Assembly (NCBI RefSeq): GCF_022808675.1 | Contig: NZ_JAKZKV010000002.1 | Coordinates: 62,001 to 126,000, forward strand | DNA: 64,000 nucleotides | Direction of reading: 5' to 3' | Source of the DNA: Parabacteroides sp. FAFU027 | GTDB lineage: Bacteria > Bacteroidota > Bacteroidia > Bacteroidales > UBA7332 | Shown here: piece by piece, positions 63,039-64,000 of the stretch | Layout of the letters: every line of letters begins with the position of its first letter | Numbering within the stretch: position 1 is the stretch's first letter | Notes under the pieces: model-generated | The model's input: the letters and a program-made list of their open reading frames with translations, nothing else | The model's database searches: none | Told to the model about the DNA's origin: nothing | Translations under genes and position numbers: made by a program

Positions 63039-64000
63039 TCACTTTTTCAGAACCGGTAGCAGGTCAACCTGATTCTGTGGATAAGGCAGGAATATCTTGC
63101 TTTCGGCAAATGTGCGTCCGTCGTAGCTCAGTTCAGCATATTTACCTAATCTGACCATATCGTAGTAGCGTGTTCCCCACTCCATTGCCAGTTCTGCATA
63201 TTTTTCATCCATCACCTGAGCATTTGTGACTGTTGACAAAGCCGGCATACCGGCTCTTGTCCTTACCGCATTGACTGCCTGAACGGCAGTCATCGCCGAA
63301 CTGGATGCTCCTTGGGTTAATGCTTCGGCATGCATAAGCAATATTTCGGCATAACGGATACAGGTGAAATTTTTGTTGGTACCGTAATCGGTACGTCCCG
63401 GTGTCAGATCAACGGAAGGCAAATAGTGTTTTCCGCTGGCAAACATTGCCCTGGCATAGTCATTAATCCGGTCACCCGAACGGGTCGTATTTGAAATCCA
63501 CGACGGAAGTGTAGCATATTTGGCATCTTTCTGAAGTTCGGCAATTCCTCTGTTTGTGAAAAGCACACTGGTTTCGAGACGAACCGTTTCGTTACGGTCA
63601 ATCATAAACTTGATGTACTTCAGGCTCGGCTCGTAGAATCCCCAGCCATCACTGGCTCCGGTAACCTTAGGAGTCCATCCCTGCGGACCAAAGAAGGCAA
63701 ACAGGTAACTTTTGACATCACCCGAACTTTTCCCGAAATCGGAATATTGAAGTTCAAGCAGATTTTCGTTATTGAGCTTTCCTTTCAACTTAAAGAGTTC
63801 GTAAAAATCCGACTCAAGGCTGAATTTTCCGGAACTAATAATCTGAGATGTTGCATCTGCCACAGTCTGGTATTTTTTCAGTTCAAGATTCGCAAGGGCT
63901 TTTATGGCCAATGCTGTATATTTGGTAACACCTCCTTTGATATCGGTCCGTTGGTTAGGGCGCATATCCGGCAGAAGGGGAATCGCCTCATCCATCTGAT
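63039..64000 (-). CDS. susD: SusD/RagB-type lipoprotein, C-terminal part (runs off the window)
   Basis: About 320 residues visible; the frame is still open at the window edge, so the lipobox and N-terminal TPR part lie outside. The C-terminal RagB/SusD domain is clear: FTCIRYAEILLMHAEALTQ, VNAVRTRAGMP and DEKYAELAMEWGTRYYDMVRLG. It ends 32 bp before the LamG lipoprotein in the same direction, so they are probably one operon with SusC further upstream. Confidence 0.92.
   Translation of the reverse strand, partial: QMDEAIPLLPDMRPNQRTDIKGGVTKYTALAIKALANLELKKYQTVADATSQIISSGKFSLESDFYELFKLKGKLNNENLLELQYSDFGKSSGDVKSYLFAFFGPQGWTPKVTGASDGWGFYEPSLKYIKFMIDRNETVRLETSVLFTNRGIAELQKDAKYATLPSWISNTTRSGDRINDYARAMFASGKHYLPSVDLTPGRTDYGTNKNFTCIRYAEILLMHAEALTQGASSSAMTAVQAVNAVRTRAGMPALSTVTNAQVMDEKYAELAMEWGTRYYDMVRLGKYAELSYDGRTFAESKIFLPYPQNQVDLLPVLKK

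Overview
The window reads as part of a chromosome from a fermentative, plant-polysaccharide-degrading member of the Bacteroidota, probably a Bacteroidales of the Paludibacter type (inference). The evidence is SusC/SusD pairs, two hybrid two-component sensors (HTCS), Bacteroidota-type -7 promoter boxes (TAnnTTTG) in front of most genes, and type IX secretion (T9SS) C-terminal sorting domains on several enzymes. No rRNA, tRNA or true CRISPR was seen.

Layout. 1-3976: the 3' part of an alpha-2-macroglobulin gene coupled to pbpC. 3977-7393: a GH51 arabinofuranosidase flanked on both sides by arrays of a 13-bp palindrome repeating every 41 bp. 7394-15336 (minus strand): an AAA/DUF4143 ATPase, HTCS 1 and a GH127-type beta-L-arabinofuranosidase. 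15640-17727: a radical-SAM/HhH protein and its DUF4130 partner. 17728-18850: a patchwork with a 65-aa small gene, a 42-bp perfect palindrome, and remnants of a pectate lyase and of a second DUF4130 gene. 18853-50598: a large pectin locus with HTCS 2, SusC, SusD, a DUF5123-type lipoprotein, GH28, GH2, a second copy of the 65-aa gene, PL10, GH43, GH127, CE12, CE8, an alpha/beta esterase and a secreted DUF5123-type protein. 50850-54588: a GltD-like flavoprotein and a B12-riboswitch-controlled ABC importer (BtuCD type). 54615-64000 (minus): GH43, GH3, GH144-like, a double LamG lipoprotein and a truncated SusD, probably a second polysaccharide locus aimed at a beta-glucan.

How it works together. 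CE8, CE12 and the esterase would strip methyl and acetyl groups. GH28 and PL10 would cut the polygalacturonan backbone. GH51, GH43, GH127 and GH2 would trim arabinan and other side chains, and SusCD would import the products. The most informative non-coding signal is a 25-bp box placed 22-23 bp upstream of the -7 element. I find it before 13 promoters, including those of most pectin genes, HTCS 2 itself, GH51 and both copies of the 65-aa gene. I read it as the HTCS 2 operator, which defines a regulon including an uncharacterised small protein. A different tandem site (two 15-mers, 22 bp apart) sits at the same position before the GH127 gene next to HTCS 1.

The observations most likely to be new are the two 41-bp-period palindrome arrays, the duplicated 65-aa gene with stacked promoters, and the 40-bp-spaced operator set at the DUF4143 ATPase. 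All alignments were made by eye; no searches were run.
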